A DNA stretch of 64,000 bases from an uncultured candidate division Zixibacteria bacterium (lineage in GTDB: Bacteria > Zixibacteria > MSB-5A5 > SM1-73), in NCBI GenBank assembly GCA_903908285.1, contig CAIVRH010000039.1:1-64000 (forward strand), read 5' to 3'. A program made the translations under genes and the position numbers. The notes under the pieces were generated by a model. The model searched no databases. It had not been told where the DNA came from and saw nothing but the letters and a program-made list of their open reading frames with translations. This document shows positions 34,118-43,387 of the stretch, in pieces (within the stretch, counting starts at the first letter, position 1; the number at the start of each line of letters is the position of its first letter).

Positions 34118-35539
34118 TTAATTTAAGCTGAACGCTTCAAGCAGATTCAACCCACTCTTCAAAACTTTATAACCCTTAATCTCGGTGGTGGAGATAACCG
34201 CCCCATCCTGACCTAGAAATTCGACAGTAAAATTATAGGTTCCCGGCTCGACCTCAAAATCACCCACATAAATTTTACCGGGGAGCAGACGGGAACAGCG
34301 TAGATCGGCATTCTCGGAGATATCCGTAATCGCATCTATGGCCGCTTTTTTCAGCCATCCTTCTACACCTCCGGTGTCCGCTTTCTTTTTGGCTTTATGT
34401 GCTGCCAAACCTTTGGAAATACAACGGGCAACCGTCCGAAGGTAAATAAGCGTTTTCTTTGCCTCGAATGTCTCCCGGGCGACTAAACCCACATCTTCCA
34501 ACAGCTGCAGTTCTCCTAAGGGAACGGAATCGGCATAAACTCTTATTCGGCTGATGTAAGACGGGCGGGATACAATCTGCGGAATAGAAAATTTGAAATA
34601 ATAGTCTTCACTCACCGGAATAGGCAACTGTCCGTATTCAGGATTCTCCCCCTTGGGGTCAGTATACAATATCTGCACCAGGTTTAAATCCTTGTCGGTT
34701 CTCAAACGAAGGTTCAATGCCTCTTTGACCGGGGAGAGACCAGCCATCCCCACGATGCTCACGATGGCTTTGTCCGGGGAGGAGTATTTTACTTTAGGTA
34801 TTTCGAAATCATATATATAGGGCTGTTCCGAGAAAGCCCGGCGAAGCAGGTCGTAATCAATCCGGGCGTCGTCCATCTTTCCATCAGCCGAATAGGCGTG
34901 CATGGAGAGATAGCGGGCGAAAGCATCATTGTTGAATCTGACCTTTCCCGCGGCATAATTGATTTCCACCCGGTTGGTATCCCCCAGCGAGCCCTCGTTG
35001 AGTATATGTGACGCTTCACGATATTTCTGTTCCAAAAGATTCAATTTCTCGTTAGCCCGTTTGACCTCGACAAAGGCATCCTCGAAATTATCCTTATCAA
35101 TATAGTTGAGCGTTTTGAACAGGTTGGTATAAAGAACCTCGTAATCCTCACCGGCATATTCCAAGACGTTGTCATTGAGCATAAGGGAGAGAGCCGCGCG
35201 GGAGATGCTTTTGGTGAAAAGCTCATCTGAGGCATTTTCGGCCTGGGTCAATTTTTGATTGCTGGTGTCGAACCGGGAGGCGTAATGATAGGCTAATCCT
35301 GCATCTATATAATAGAGAAAGCGGTCTTTTTCGCCGAATTTATGTTTCGCTTTGGCGGTTTCGATCTTCTGGGCTGCGGAATTGAAATCATCCCGGTGCA
35401 GATCTTCGATGATTGGATCATAAAATCCTTTCTTTGTCGCCACCGAGCCGCAAGCGGCAAACATGAAGAGAGTCAGAAGACAGCCGATGGAAAGAATGGT
35501 TCTGATCTTGGATGGCATTTCTGGTAATTTTGTTGCCAT
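34118..35539 (-). CDS. lipoprotein of the COG3014 type (LpoB partner)
   Basis: 473 residues. A signal sequence ends in the lipobox M-F-A-A-C (C29 or near it). The body begins with helical, TPR-like repeats (about 45-185) and becomes beta-rich after about 240. It lies about 110 bp downstream of lpoB on the same strand, a pairing known from other Gram-negative genomes. A role at the outer membrane in peptidoglycan synthesis control is inferred from this pairing only. Confidence 0.75.
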   Translation of the reverse strand: MATKLPEMPSKIRTILSIGCLLTLFMFAACGSVATKKGFYDPIIEDLHRDDFNSAAQKIETAKAKHKFGEKDRFLYYIDAGLAYHYASRFDTSNQKLTQAENASDELFTKSISRAALSLMLNDNVLEYAGEDYEVLYTNLFKTLNYIDKDNFEDAFVEVKRANEKLNLLEQKYREASHILNEGSLGDTNRVEINYAAGKVRFNNDAFARYLSMHAYSADGKMDDARIDYDLLRRAFSEQPYIYDFEIPKVKYSSPDKAIVSIVGMAGLSPVKEALNLRLRTDKDLNLVQILYTDPKGENPEYGQLPIPVSEDYYFKFSIPQIVSRPSYISRIRVYADSVPLGELQLLEDVGLVARETFEAKKTLIYLRTVARCISKGLAAHKAKKKADTGGVEGWLKKAAIDAITDISENADLRCSRLLPGKIYVGDFEVEPGTYNFTVEFLGQDGAVISTTEIKGYKVLKSGLNLLEAFSLN

Positions 35540-35584
35540 TTCTATTCTTTGTTCGTTTACCTGATTATTCCAAACAAAAAGCAG

Positions 35585-35614
35585 TTCCCGCCAGATCGGA
35601 GAATCTGGCGGGAA
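35585..35614 (-). terminator. 12-bp hairpin between lpoB and its partner
   Basis: TTCCCGCCAGAT, a six-base loop, ATCTGGCGGGAA. On the minus strand TTTTT follows five bases after the stem. It lies between two genes of one cluster, so it may act as an attenuator or partial terminator, or be a palindromic repeat. Confidence 0.55.
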
Positions 35615-35647
35615 TGATATAACCTCATTTTTTGATATAGGTATAAC

Positions 35648-36244
35648 TTAAAACTTGGATTTGCTCTTGGATATCTCTTTTTTGATTTTCTTGGTGCCGA
35701 TCCAAACCTTTTCTGTGCTTTCCACATTAACCAATTCCAAATCCGTCTGGTAATATACCACTTTGGTGCCTTTGATCTCATCCACTATCGATTTAATGGC
35801 TCCCAGAAGAATGAAGTCGGCGCCGGTTTCGTTGCGGATCTTTTTCATGGTTTCGGGAGAAGCAAAATCCTGTTGATCGAAGCGCTCGTCGCGAACTTCC
35901 TCTTTTTGTCCGCGACTTGCTACGAACTTCACCTGACCGGAGTTTAGCAATTCTCTCTCGAAATCGGTGGTGAAGGTTTCAGCATCGATGTGTTCGTCGC
36001 TATTGTTGCGAATGGTTCCCACGGTCACCACCGGCTTTTTGCCTTTGCTGACAGCAAAATCGGTCAGCCATACCCGGGAGAGACAGTCCTTTATCATCTC
36101 CTCCGCCACCAGCCGGGCATCGGTGTCGTTCCAATTACCGCTTAGATCGGTGGTGGTTTCGGGCTCTATCCGGTATACTTTTCTGGATGAGCTGCAGCTT
36201 ACCGCCAGACACAACACCAGCAAGACCAAGAATGCTTTTTTCAT
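35648..36244 (-). CDS. lpoB: penicillin-binding-protein activator LpoB-like lipoprotein
   Basis: 198 residues from the ATG at 36244, which has AAGGAG six bases before it (an upstream in-frame ATG at 36262 is less likely). The signal peptide ends in the lipobox A-V-S-C. The LpoB/COG3417 signature is clear: 'T-T-D-L-S-G-N-W-N-D-T-D-A-R', 'V-G-T-I-R-N-N-S-D-E-H-I' and the 'F-I-L-L-G-A-I-K-S-I' strand. LpoB anchors in the outer membrane and activates PBP1b-type synthases. The neighbouring lipoprotein gene follows on the same strand. Confidence 0.88.
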   Translation of the reverse strand: MKKAFLVLLVLCLAVSCSSSRKVYRIEPETTTDLSGNWNDTDARLVAEEMIKDCLSRVWLTDFAVSKGKKPVVTVGTIRNNSDEHIDAETFTTDFERELLNSGQVKFVASRGQKEEVRDERFDQQDFASPETMKKIRNETGADFILLGAIKSIVDEIKGTKVVYYQTDLELVNVESTEKVWIGTKKIKKEISKSKSKF

Positions 36245-36439
36245 TACTTCTCCTTTCATCAAGAATTAATGAATGTTTACGTGTGATTTATCTACTTTCT
36301 ATAACCTCAACTTAAGTATAGTCGATATCAATAGGTAACTGTAAATTATCTTCCCGCCTATTTCCTTCAACCTGCTAATACCCCAAACATCACCAGAATG
36401 TTTCGCAAATTACAAACAAGAATTAAGACATACGTTCTG

Positions 36440-37384
36440 TCATGTCAAGCGCTTTCTTCCCTTGATTATGTAAAATTGACTGCCCCCGCATGCAAAAAAC
36501 TCGCCATGATCGATTTGTTGTTTATGAATTGGTCTGATCCTGTCACCTATTTTTATTAAGCGCTCGAAATCTTCGGGATCACCACCGCCAGCTAAAAACT
36601 CTTCCTTTTCTCTCTGCAAGAAGAACTCATGTTCCTTATCATCATCCAAAGAGCAATACTTCTTCACGCTCATCAGTTGGTGTTGTTGCACCGGACCTTC
36701 GTAGGGTGGCTCCATATGAGAGACCCGATCATTCAATCGGGCGTCGATTTCCACAAGTCCCAGCCGGCTCATCATCATGGGAATTTTACGACCAATGCTA
36801 TTGTCTCCACGCCCCAGCTTGATACGACCCAGGTTACCTATTATAGCGCTTTTGTGGCATAATAGTTCTTCTTCCAAATCTAATTCAGGAAGAGAGGAAT
36901 AATGATGTTCCAACATGGAGGACAGGTTATCCGGCTCAGCACACACCACCAGACCTCCCGGTTTGGTTACCCGGAGCATTTCGGTCAAGGCGAGTTCGGG
37001 TTTTTCCAGATGCATCAGCAGGGTCTGGCACATGGTGCAGTCGGCATAATCGTCAGGGAAAGGCAGCTTATATGCGTCTCCCACCATGAAGGAAGCTTCC
37101 CCATTTTTTGCCCAATCCATAGCTGTTTGAGTGGCATCCCGGATCAGCTCCGGAGACATGTCAACACCTATGTAACGGCCACCTTCACCAAAATAGGGCC
37201 AATAGGTATAACCCAGGTTCCCCAATCCACAACCTGCATCTATAACAGTCATCCCTGGTTTGAAACCCAACCAAACCGCTAACTTATCCAAGGTATCCTC
37301 TAACCACAGGAATTTACGCTGGTAGACGAGCATATCCTTCCAGCGCTCTTCCGACCAGTCTATTTTCTTTTTCTCCCGATTCAT
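36440..37384 (-). CDS. SAM-dependent methyltransferase
   Basis: 314 residues. SAM motif I is V-I-D-A-G-C-G-L-G-N-L-G (about 50-61), followed by 'G-V-D-M-S-P-E-L' and 'P-F-P-D-D-Y-A-D-C'. A C-terminal region of about 120 residues carries a helical, charged extension. It has a good ribosome site (AGGAGG) upstream. Substrate unknown. Confidence 0.86.
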   Translation of the reverse strand: MNREKKKIDWSEERWKDMLVYQRKFLWLEDTLDKLAVWLGFKPGMTVIDAGCGLGNLGYTYWPYFGEGGRYIGVDMSPELIRDATQTAMDWAKNGEASFMVGDAYKLPFPDDYADCTMCQTLLMHLEKPELALTEMLRVTKPGGLVVCAEPDNLSSMLEHHYSSLPELDLEEELLCHKSAIIGNLGRIKLGRGDNSIGRKIPMMMSRLGLVEIDARLNDRVSHMEPPYEGPVQQHQLMSVKKYCSLDDDKEHEFFLQREKEEFLAGGGDPEDFERLIKIGDRIRPIHKQQIDHGEFFACGGSQFYIIKGRKRLT

Positions 37385-37521
37385 GATATTTACCTCCTTT
37401 TACATTTGCCTTTATCAGAATAGAATCATCACCCTAAAGAGAACTAAAAATATTCATTAGTTGAAATTAATTCCATAATATAGAAATATCGGATAAAGAA
37501 AAAAGTGATGGAAAGGACGGT

Positions 37522-38670
37522 TTATTCCATTTCCAGTATTTTGCAATCCACCAGATAGGGTGAATTGAATGAGGTCATGTCACCGGCTTTCTTTCCCGGT
37601 ACCGGAAACAATCGAGCGGAGAGAGGCTTGTCGAGTGAAATAGCCAGAGCTGCGACATCCAGCAATATCGCTTCGATCTTCTCTACAGCTATATCACCGG
37701 GAAGAGGGATGGTGTCCAATCCGCAACCGCAGACTGCGGAATAGAGCAAAAGATTGGTAAGATTATATTTTCGCTCGTCGGATCTTTGCGCCAAACCAAA
37801 ATCCTCACATACTGGCAGCATGAGACCGGAATAGCCGCATTTTGCAACGGATAAACCTTTTAAAACCCGAGTGATCAAAGCAGAGATTATCAGAGTTCCC
37901 GGTTGCCCGAATTTCCCCAGCCCGAGCTTTTCATAAGCAAAAGCAATACTCTCGTTCTTATCCAGTGAAGGAGCCAAGGAAGCATCGATTCCTGCAAACT
38001 TTATTTCCCCCTCCTGAGCAATCCGAATGGCAATTTCCTGAATCTTTCCCAATTCTGTTTCAAAAATTGACTTCAGATTATGTTCTGCTTCCTTAAGATC
38101 GCTTGATTTTGAGAATGCTTTCATAGCCAGGTCACTGCACTCCAATCCGATGGAGAATGAAGTCTCTCCAGCGTGATAGCCGGCAGGAAAAAACGGTATT
38201 CCGGGTTTACAGTTGCAGCAGGCGCAGAATCGAAAATTGCCGATTCCATTTTCGGTCTCCTCCGAGATGCGCTTTATCACTCGCGCTGATGATTTGATAT
38301 TCTCATAGTTTATCCCGCTTGCAGCGTCACCGATTTTACCGGAGCAGGAGATAACGGAAGTGTTTTTAATGATGTCGGAGGAGATTTCTATCTTTTCCGG
38401 TGTGCTTGCATAACCGATATTGAAAAAGCCCACATCGAGGTTTAAACAAGCCTGCTCGATTTTCTGAATTTCGCGCAGAATCTCTTGATTTGACGAACCC
38501 GGTATGTATTCTTCCCAGGAGTTGGTGGTTATTCGGGCGGTTTGGACTTCATAGCCCTCGCACTCAAAAATTTCCTTTGCCTTCCGGTTAAATTCAACCA
38601 CTGGTTTTATCAAGCCAAATTCACTTGAGGATTTCAGTGTTATTCCTGTGGTGATGGTTCTAATTTTCAT
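37522..38670 (-). CDS. DUF711 family protein (COG2848)
   Basis: 382 residues. 'M-K-I-R-T-I-T-T-G-I-T-L' at the start, 'G-I-D-A-S-L-A-P-S' in the middle and 'K-C-G-Y-S-G-L-M-L-P-V-C-E-D' later are hallmarks of DUF711/UPF0210. Members are structurally related to glycyl-radical-like barrels but their reaction is unknown. It is somewhat shorter than the common 450-residue members. A cysteine-rich stretch (F-C-A-C-C-N-C) stands out near residue 155. Confidence 0.85.
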   Translation of the reverse strand: MKIRTITTGITLKSSSEFGLIKPVVEFNRKAKEIFECEGYEVQTARITTNSWEEYIPGSSNQEILREIQKIEQACLNLDVGFFNIGYASTPEKIEISSDIIKNTSVISCSGKIGDAASGINYENIKSSARVIKRISEETENGIGNFRFCACCNCKPGIPFFPAGYHAGETSFSIGLECSDLAMKAFSKSSDLKEAEHNLKSIFETELGKIQEIAIRIAQEGEIKFAGIDASLAPSLDKNESIAFAYEKLGLGKFGQPGTLIISALITRVLKGLSVAKCGYSGLMLPVCEDFGLAQRSDERKYNLTNLLLYSAVCGCGLDTIPLPGDIAVEKIEAILLDVAALAISLDKPLSARLFPVPGKKAGDMTSFNSPYLVDCKILEME

Positions 38671-38718
38671 AGCGATTCATAATATAATATTTAACTCCGT
38701 TATCCTAAACAAAAATAT

Positions 38719-38754
38719 CCCCTCACCCTACCCTCTCCCCAAGGGGGAGAGGGG
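38719..38754. repeat. CCCTCTCCCC palindrome
   Basis: CCCCTCACCCTACCCTCTCC, CCAA, then GGGGGAGAGGGG. Resembles the D modules at 29274 and 30245. Confidence 0.65.
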
Positions 38755-38809
38755 TTCGCGAAGGGAAAACAGGAATTGATTACCTGAATTTATGATGTCC
38801 GGAATTATT

Positions 38810-39181
38810 CTACTGAGGCAGTGTTCCCGGTCGATTTTCGTCGTGTTTGTTAATATTTCTGCTGGCGATAATATAATAAATGACCAGCGCCAACCCTCCA
38901 AAAACGAACATAGCGCCGATGGTAACCTCCTCTACCAGATCTTTGGGCGCCATCTGCCCGACAAATACTGCTAAGCCAATGGCAATAAGGACCATTCCCC
39001 ACTTCAAGGATGAGCTAACGTATTCTTTGGGCTTGTCCATAAAGAGATACTTGACTTTTTCGTCCACCAGTCCTTTTTCGATCAACTTTCGTCTGGTCTT
39101 GTTATCCGACAGTAGTTTGATGATTATCGGCACCATAAAGAACATAACGATCAGCGGCAGCATCTCCCACATCTTGTCCAT
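38810..39181 (-). CDS. DUF6249-like small membrane protein
   Basis: 123 residues with three hydrophobic segments (about 7-25, 62-78 and 86-106) and a basic stretch between the first two. It is transcribed divergently from an ECF sigma/anti-sigma pair. Proteins of this type are often found beside ECF sigma factors in FCB bacteria, so it may belong to that regulon; inferred from context. Confidence 0.7.
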   Translation of the reverse strand: MDKMWEMLPLIVMFFMVPIIIKLLSDNKTRRKLIEKGLVDEKVKYLFMDKPKEYVSSSLKWGMVLIAIGLAVFVGQMAPKDLVEEVTIGAMFVFGGLALVIYYIIASRNINKHDENRPGTLPQ

Positions 39182-39201
39182 GACTTGCTCCTTTCTAACA
39201 A

Positions 39202-39360
39202 GTGATAGGTTATAGGTTAAAGGTTCAAGAGTTCAAAGGTTCAAAAGTTCAAGAAAACAAAAGCGTTCAAAGTTCAAGGTTTAAGGTTCTCCGCCATAAG
39301 CGGAAAAGGTTCAAGGTCAAAGTCCAAATCTAAATCGAACACAATTAGTTCAGAACCTTT
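39202..39360. repeat. heptamer and GTTCAAGG-type degenerate repeats
   Basis: It begins with GTGATAGGTTATAGGTTAA (39202-39220), related to the heptamer at 26282, then continues as many irregular copies of GGTTCAA/AGTTCAA to about 39320. Noncoding spacer between the DUF6249-like gene and the sigma gene. Confidence 0.65.
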
Positions 39361-39392
39361 TCATCACATAAGACAGTTGACCCTTAAAAAAG

Positions 39393-39422
39393 TTGCAACA
39401 CCCCGGCAAATAATTTGCAACA
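39393..39422 (+). promoter_or_regulatory. tandem TTGCAACA sites upstream of the second ECF operon
   Basis: TTGCAACA occurs at 39393-39400 and 39415-39422, 22 bp apart, that is two DNA turns. The spacing and the position 43-72 bases before the ATG suggest an operator or the -35 box of an autoregulated ECF promoter. Confidence 0.45.
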
Positions 39423-39464
39423 ATTATCGGTTTTCTCCTGTCATATTAAATGTAAGGAATAAAA

Positions 39465-40037
39465 ATGACGGACAGCAAACTACAGATAGAAAGAATTCTG
39501 AGCGGCGACCAGACTGCCTTTCGAGCTTTGGTGGAGGAATATCAGCGTCTGGTCAGCCATATCGTATTTAGAATGGTTTCCACAAAAGAGGACCGGGAAG
39601 ATATCTGCCAGGACGTCTTTATGAGGATTTACCAAAACCTTGGTGATTTTCGTTCCGAATCCAAGCTTTCCACCTGGATTGCCAGGATTGCCTATAATGC
39701 CTGTTTGAATCATCTGGAAAAGAGGAAGCTGGTGCCTTTGGAAGAACTCAACTCTCCGGAGCAGTCGTTGGAGAATTTCCTGGAAAGACACAAGCGTCCG
39801 GATGAAATCACGGAGGAAAAAGAAGTAGGTGCTCTTCTGGAGAATGAAATCAATCGGATGCCGGCGACATTCAGAACGATTCTGACGTTGTATCATTTGG
39901 AAGATATGAGCTATACCCAGATTTCCGAGGTTATGAGGTTGCCCGAAGGGACGGTCAAAAGTTATCTTTTCCGCGCCAGGAAGCTGCTCAAAGACAGATT
40001 AAAATTGAAATATCAACCGGAGGATTTATGTCATTAA
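39465..40037 (+). CDS. ECF-type RNA polymerase sigma factor
   Basis: 190 residues. Region 2 (about 15-85) has 'D-I-C-Q-D-V-F-M-R-I-Y' and 'S-T-W-I-A-R-I-A-Y-N'; region 4 (about 125-180) has 'M-S-Y-T-Q-I-S-E-V-M' and 'P-E-G-T-V-K-S-Y-L-F-R-A'. Its stop overlaps the start of the anti-sigma gene by ten bases, so the two are translationally coupled. Twin TTGCAACA sites lie upstream and may carry autoregulation. Confidence 0.94.
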   Translation: MTDSKLQIERILSGDQTAFRALVEEYQRLVSHIVFRMVSTKEDREDICQDVFMRIYQNLGDFRSESKLSTWIARIAYNACLNHLEKRKLVPLEELNSPEQSLENFLERHKRPDEITEEKEVGALLENEINRMPATFRTILTLYHLEDMSYTQISEVMRLPEGTVKSYLFRARKLLKDRLKLKYQPEDLCH

Positions 40038-40546
40038 AACACTTAAACGACGAGGAAATTCAGGAATATTTAGACGGGAATTTACCGGCACAGGACCGGA
40101 CCATGATAGAAGAACATCTGGAGCGGTGTCCGGTTTGCCAGGATTCCTTGAAGCAATATCGATATTTGTATGATGGTCTGACCAAAGAGGAAGGATTCGA
40201 TCTGTCCAACGATTTTGCCAAAACAGTAATTTCCCGGCTCGGAATAGAAACCCAGACGAAACCGCGCTTCAATTACTTTTACGTGTTATTAGCTTTTCTG
40301 GGAGCAGTGATTGGTGTGGCAACGATCATCCGATTCATAGATATGAAATCACTGGGGGTAACGATTTACGAAACTATCCAACCCCGGTTCGAATTTATTT
40401 CGGTGTTTGCCGACTCCGTCAAAAACGCTCTATTGATTCTAAACGGCAACGCCGGTTTGGTGATTGTTGCCGGCTTGGCTTTGGCATTCTTAGCCACAGT
40501 GGATCGGTTTGTACTGAAGCCAAAATACAGACGGGTTTCGTTCTAA
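40028..40546 (+). CDS. anti-sigma factor with zinc-finger (HC2/ZAS) domain
   Basis: 172 residues. H-L-E-R-C-P-V-C (about 31-38) is the H-x3-C-x2-C zinc motif. Two hydrophobic segments at about 82-100 and 136-155 anchor it in the membrane. GGAGG within the sigma gene's end serves as ribosome site. It should bind and restrain the upstream ECF factor. The gene ends 13 bp before the stop of a convergent gene. Confidence 0.88.
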   Translation: MSLKHLNDEEIQEYLDGNLPAQDRTMIEEHLERCPVCQDSLKQYRYLYDGLTKEEGFDLSNDFAKTVISRLGIETQTKPRFNYFYVLLAFLGAVIGVATIIRFIDMKSLGVTIYETIQPRFEFISVFADSVKNALLILNGNAGLVIVAGLALAFLATVDRFVLKPKYRRVSF

Positions 40547-40559
40547 GGAAGCTTGAGTT

Positions 40560-42005
40560 TTACCTCAAAGTCTTGACTACTTCCACCACGGTACCGGTCG
40601 AATCAAGTTTGATCTCAAATCCGTATCTTTTAAAAACCGCGATCATCCGGGGATTATCGGGGGTGGTTTGAGCCACGATCTTCTTCAGACCCCATTTTTC
40701 CGCGATTTCGAAACAATAGCTGGTGAGCACGCTTCCCAGCCCTTTATTCTGCCAGTCGTCCGCAATCAGTATGGCAAACTCCACAGTTTCATGATCCGGA
40801 TCGGCAATTAATCTGCCTACCCCCAACGGTCTGCGTTTTCCCTCTTCCTCCAGCTCTGCTACAATGGCGATCTCCCGGTCGTAATCGATAAAACAATAGC
40901 GGGTTGCCACCTCATGCGATTCCCAATGAAAAAAATAACGGAAACGCTGGTAAATAGATTCGCGGGAGCAACTTCTAAGAAGATCATACCACATCGGCTC
41001 GTCCTCGGGCTTTATCGGTCTGAACGTTAACTCGGTTCCGTCTTTCAATTTCTTGGATGTGACATATTCTTCAGGATAAGGTCTTAGAGCCAAATGAGAA
41101 TAAGGTTTTATTTGTTTTCCTACTACATCCTGGTCCAAAATAACCCGTGCATCTAAGGCTATGACATTTTCAGGTGAGACCAACAGAGGATTTACGTCCA
41201 GCTCCTTTATTTCCGGGTAATCTGCCACCAGATAAGAGAGACGGATCAAAATCTCGACTAAACGGTCGACGTTTGCCGGGGGATGGTTTCGGTATCCTTT
41301 AAGCAATGGCCAAACCTTCAAAGATTCCAGCATCCGATGTGCCAGCCGTTCGTTCAACGGAGGAAATCCCAATGCCCGGTCACCAAACAGCTCGGCTGCA
41401 GTTCCGCCCAATCCCACCATGATCACGGTTCCAAAAACCGGATCCTTTTTAGTTCCCAGGATCATTTCTATGGCATCTTTTTCCCGGATCATCGGCTGGA
41501 CTGTGACTCCATCCACTCTCGCACTCGGCAGTTTCACTTTTGTGTTATTAATAATTCGTTCAAACGCGAAATGAACCATGCTCTCATCTGACAGATTCAA
41601 AGCAACACCTCCCACATCGGTTTTGTGGGTGATATCGGAAGAGAGTATTTTTAGCACCACCGGGTATCCGATTTGTCGAGCAATTTTTTTTGCCTCCTCC
41701 ACAGTAGTGGCGGGTTGCGGTTTGGTTACGGGGATTCCATAGGCTTCCAGCAGAGTCTTGGAGACACCTTCGGAAAGAATCGGTTCCCGATTATTGAAGA
41801 TCGGTTCGAACTGCAAGCGAAGTTTTTTTCGGTCCAAGGGAAACTGAACCGGTACATCCTTAGGGGTTTGAAAGAGGATTTCCAAGTTGCGCGAGTAGGT
41901 GACTAAGGTCATGAAGGCGCGAACGGCCTGTTCCGGCGTGGTATAAGATGGAATACCGGCTTCATTCAAGATGCGAATTCCTTCCCGCATGCTCTCTCCC
42001 CCCAA
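40560..42005 (-). CDS. acyl-CoA synthetase (ADP-forming), ATP-grasp + GNAT half, frameshifted
   Basis: 481 residues starting from a TTG. It contains the ATP-grasp part (K-T-L-L-E-A-Y-G-I-P-V and T-H-K-T-D-V-G-G-V) and a C-terminal GNAT acetyltransferase domain (about 325-480, 'N-K-G-L-G-S-V-L'). Its frame continues upstream past the TTG without a stop, giving P-T-S-I-A-K-A-I-V-Q-L, which is the family sequence expected right after the end of the upstream ORF. It is therefore the second half of one gene interrupted near 42074-42077. The whole resembles Pat/YfiQ-type protein acetyltransferases. Confidence 0.85.
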   Translation of the reverse strand: MGGESMREGIRILNEAGIPSYTTPEQAVRAFMTLVTYSRNLEILFQTPKDVPVQFPLDRKKLRLQFEPIFNNREPILSEGVSKTLLEAYGIPVTKPQPATTVEEAKKIARQIGYPVVLKILSSDITHKTDVGGVALNLSDESMVHFAFERIINNTKVKLPSARVDGVTVQPMIREKDAIEMILGTKKDPVFGTVIMVGLGGTAAELFGDRALGFPPLNERLAHRMLESLKVWPLLKGYRNHPPANVDRLVEILIRLSYLVADYPEIKELDVNPLLVSPENVIALDARVILDQDVVGKQIKPYSHLALRPYPEEYVTSKKLKDGTELTFRPIKPEDEPMWYDLLRSCSRESIYQRFRYFFHWESHEVATRYCFIDYDREIAIVAELEEEGKRRPLGVGRLIADPDHETVEFAILIADDWQNKGLGSVLTSYCFEIAEKWGLKKIVAQTTPDNPRMIAVFKRYGFEIKLDSTGTVVEVVKTLR

Positions 42006-42061
42006 CCAGGTCGCCAGAATTGGTTTGGAGGTGGTCTCGTTCAGCTGGACGATAGCTTTGG

Positions 42062-43249
42062 CTATCGATGTGGGAGATTAGTCATTGCTTGGGGAGTGAT
42101 AATAACCAGCGCTGCATCCACTCCCGGATCGTGCAGTAAAATCTCGACTGCTTTGGAGATGCGTTTGGACGGAGCATCCCCCAATACATCCACCGGGTTT
42201 CTGTGAGACCAAAATGCGGGGAGGTTTTCGTTCAGCTGATTGATGGTATCATCAGACAGTTTTGCCAGAATCCCGTCGGAGGCGATGAGCGCATCTGTAG
42301 CCATTACACCGGGGCCGCCGGCGTTGGTGAGGATACCCAAGCGAGGTCCGGTAGGGATTTTTTTCCTGCCGATCAGATCGGCGCAATCGAAGATCTCGCC
42401 GATATCCAACACCCGGGCGATCCCGGCCCGCTGGAAAGCGGCATCATAGACCGAATCCTCGGCGGCCATGGCTCCGGTGTGGGAGGCAGCCACCTCCGCC
42501 GATTCCGGAAACCGACCGGCTTTGTAAGCCACAATCGGTTTGTTACGGGCAAATGCCCGGGCAGCGGTCATGAATTTACGGGCCTGGCTGATCGATTCAA
42601 TGTAGAGGATGATGGATTTGGTCCTCTCGTCCTCTCCTAAAGAGTCAATCAAATCTGCAAAATCAACATCGATGGTGTTTCCAATGGAGACCACACAGGA
42701 GAAACCGATTTTTTCCTCCATCGCCCAGTCCAGAACAGAAGTACAAAGGGCACCGGACTGGGAGATAAAAGCGATATGTCCATCCTTGGGCATTCCTGTG
42801 GCAAAGCTAGCATTCAGGTTTAGACTAGGAACGATAATGCCTAAACAGTTGGGACCGATGATTCGCATACCATCAAATTTGCGGAGCTCAGTTCGAATCT
42901 GATCCTCTAGAATATTTCCTTCCTCACCGATTTCTTTAAATCCAGCGGATGCGATGATAAGGCCTAGGATTCCGGCTTCACCGCATTCCCGGACTAATCG
43001 GGGAACTTGCGGGGCAGGGGAACAGATCACCCCCAAATCGGGGGTTTTGGGAAGACTCTTCACGTCCGGATAGCATTGAATTCCCAGCACCGCCTCGCTG
43101 GTGGGGGTCACCGGATAGACCACTCCCCGAAAGCCGCCGCCCACCAGGTTGCTCAAGATTTTACCTCCCACGCTCTTGGGATTGGGGGTAACACCAATCA
43201 AAGCAATCCGCTGAGGATTAAAAATGTGATTTAGATTGTGAATGTCCAT
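42062..43249 (-). CDS. acyl-CoA synthetase (ADP-forming), CoA-binding half, frameshifted
   Basis: 395 residues, the N-terminal half of the same gene. CoA-binding fold (I-A-L-I-G-V-T-P-N-P-K-S, about 15-26), ligase domain with 'G-P-N-C-L-G' and 'S-Q-S-G-A-L', and the phosphohistidine motif S-H-T-G-A-M. It runs to 'P-Q-A-M-T-N' and then hits an out-of-frame tail L-P-H-R and a stop. In intact relatives the next residues are P-T, found in another frame two bases on. Combined length with the downstream half would be about 895 residues, the family norm. Confidence 0.85.
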   Translation of the reverse strand: MDIHNLNHIFNPQRIALIGVTPNPKSVGGKILSNLVGGGFRGVVYPVTPTSEAVLGIQCYPDVKSLPKTPDLGVICSPAPQVPRLVRECGEAGILGLIIASAGFKEIGEEGNILEDQIRTELRKFDGMRIIGPNCLGIIVPSLNLNASFATGMPKDGHIAFISQSGALCTSVLDWAMEEKIGFSCVVSIGNTIDVDFADLIDSLGEDERTKSIILYIESISQARKFMTAARAFARNKPIVAYKAGRFPESAEVAASHTGAMAAEDSVYDAAFQRAGIARVLDIGEIFDCADLIGRKKIPTGPRLGILTNAGGPGVMATDALIASDGILAKLSDDTINQLNENLPAFWSHRNPVDVLGDAPSKRISKAVEILLHDPGVDAALVIITPQAMTNLPHR

Positions 43250-43292
43250 ATATTCCTAAACAAAAAGTACTCTAGAAGCTATCAGTTTATTG

Positions 43293-43375
43293 TCATGCTG
43301 GGGTCCAGATGGAAACTTTCCGGTGAAGCGAAGCATCTAATAGTAAATTCTTAACTATGCGCAGGATGACGTACC
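43293..43375. repeat. degenerate GTCAT...ATGAC repeat
   Basis: GTCATGCTG at the left and CAGGATGACG at the right bracket GAAGCGAAGCATCT, recalling the HPERSEGS-type family at 32.1 kb. Noncoding. Confidence 0.45.
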
Positions 43376-43387
43376 AGAACCTTGATA

